From CAZEAN01 sp964510225 (GTDB taxonomy: Bacteria > Planctomycetota > Planctomycetia > Isosphaerales > Isosphaeraceae), in the NCBI GenBank assembly GCA_964510225.1, contig CAZEAN010000131.1:1-15758 (forward strand): DNA of 15,758 nt. The letters are read 5' to 3'. The notes below the pieces were generated by a model. That model was given only the letters and a program-made list of their open reading frames with translations. It made no database searches and had not been told where the DNA came from. Both the position numbers and the translations under genes were made by a program. This document shows positions 15,211 to 15,758 of the stretch, piece after piece. Position 1 is the stretch's first letter; each line of letters opens with the position of its first letter.

Positions 15211-15355
15211 CACGTGCTGATCTCCCTGAATACCGACCACTAACGCTCAGACTCTGTTTCGTTTGCCGAGAGCCTAACGACTCTGGAGCTTCAGAACCAG
15301 TGACCGCTTGGTCATTCTAGCTCGATCGTCTCTCTTCTGGCGATCAAGTCGCGGA

Positions 15356-15758
15356 TCACTGTAAGGTCTCCGTTCTTGCAAAATTAAAAGCATCTCTGAG
15401 TGCGCTAAGGTCTGCTTCTTGGTGGAGGGCACTAAGACTGATCCGGATCCGGGCGGTTCCTCGAGGGACCGTTGGCGGTCGGATTGCCGGGCATAGGCAT
15501 CCTCGGGATTGGAGCCGATCGGCGACCTGGAGTGCCGGGCCTGAATCGCCAATCAAGACCGGGACGATCGGTCCGGAGGACTCCGGGACAGACCATCCTT
15601 GCGTTCGAAGTCCTTCCCGGAGTCGATCGGCGTGCTGGTGGATCTGTTGGCGTCGCCAAGGCTCAGTTTGAACTAGCTGAAGCGCTTCGGTGGCTGCGGC
15701 TGCAGCGGCGGGGGGGAGGGCGGTCGAAAACATCAATGGCGCCGCGTGATTGATCAGA
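15356..15758 (-). CDS. bioF: 8-amino-7-oxononanoate synthase, C-terminal part
   Basis: The 5' part lies outside the window; 133 residues remain. FSTALPPAAAAAATEAL matches the block that follows the PLP lysine in alpha-oxoamine synthases. AIRPPTVPRGTARIRISLSALH near the end is the hallmark of BioF, which condenses pimeloyl-thioester and alanine in biotin synthesis. 2-amino-3-ketobutyrate CoA ligase shares the fold, and the missing N-terminus prevents a definite choice, but the PPTVP-x-GTARxRxSLSA form favours BioF. The gap to the next gene on the same strand is 145 bases; I see no clear terminator in it. Confidence 0.75.
   Translation of the reverse strand, partial: LINHAAPLMFSTALPPAAAAAATEALQLVQTEPWRRQQIHQHADRLREGLRTQGWSVPESSGPIVPVLIGDSGPALQVADRLQSRGCLCPAIRPPTVPRGTARIRISLSALHQEADLSALRDAFNFARTETLQ

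Overview
The window looks like chromosomal DNA of a moderately GC-rich planctomycete, probably close to the Isosphaeraceae or Gemmataceae. This is inferred from the style of the proteins (a DUF2339 multi-pass protein, an SPFH protein ending in a 'LGVDLTAYL' tail, a DoxX protein with a long acidic insert) and from the kinds of transposase debris. No rRNA, tRNA, CRISPR array, prophage or replication origin was seen.

Layout. Positions 1-687 hold no intact gene, only a short broken coding tail and a small repeat/hairpin. An NAD-dependent sugar epimerase and a lone HNH nuclease follow on the minus strand, then a divergent cinA on the plus strand with a near-perfect 21-bp palindrome in front of it. 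A GT4 glycosyltransferase (+) and a zinc-ribbon SAM methyltransferase (-) converge at 5470/5509; with the epimerase they suggest surface polysaccharide or glycolipid modification. Positions 6510-7046 are a scar in which the left end of an IS5-type element is fused head-on to a decayed IS1595-type transposase. A long DUF2339 membrane protein lies next on the minus strand, followed by a third transposase relic (9868-10559) that abuts the 3' end of the most interesting gene.

That gene (10549-12378) encodes a 609-residue protein. It has a GspE-N/MshEN-like N-terminal domain, a disordered linker, three short beta-repeats, an SPFH/shoulder domain and a long coiled coil. From the repeats onward this order resembles the C-terminal half of the eukaryotic major vault protein, so I flag it as a candidate bacterial vault-like protein. 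Its 5' side carries an inverted repeat and three consecutive stem-loops.

The right part (12715-15758) is a minus-strand run of bioF (partial), a class V PLP enzyme, coaD and a DoxX-family protein, with gaps of 77-145 bases. It may be one transcript joining biotin and CoA synthesis. The three transposase relics carry frameshifts, in-frame stops or truncation, so the transpositions are old.
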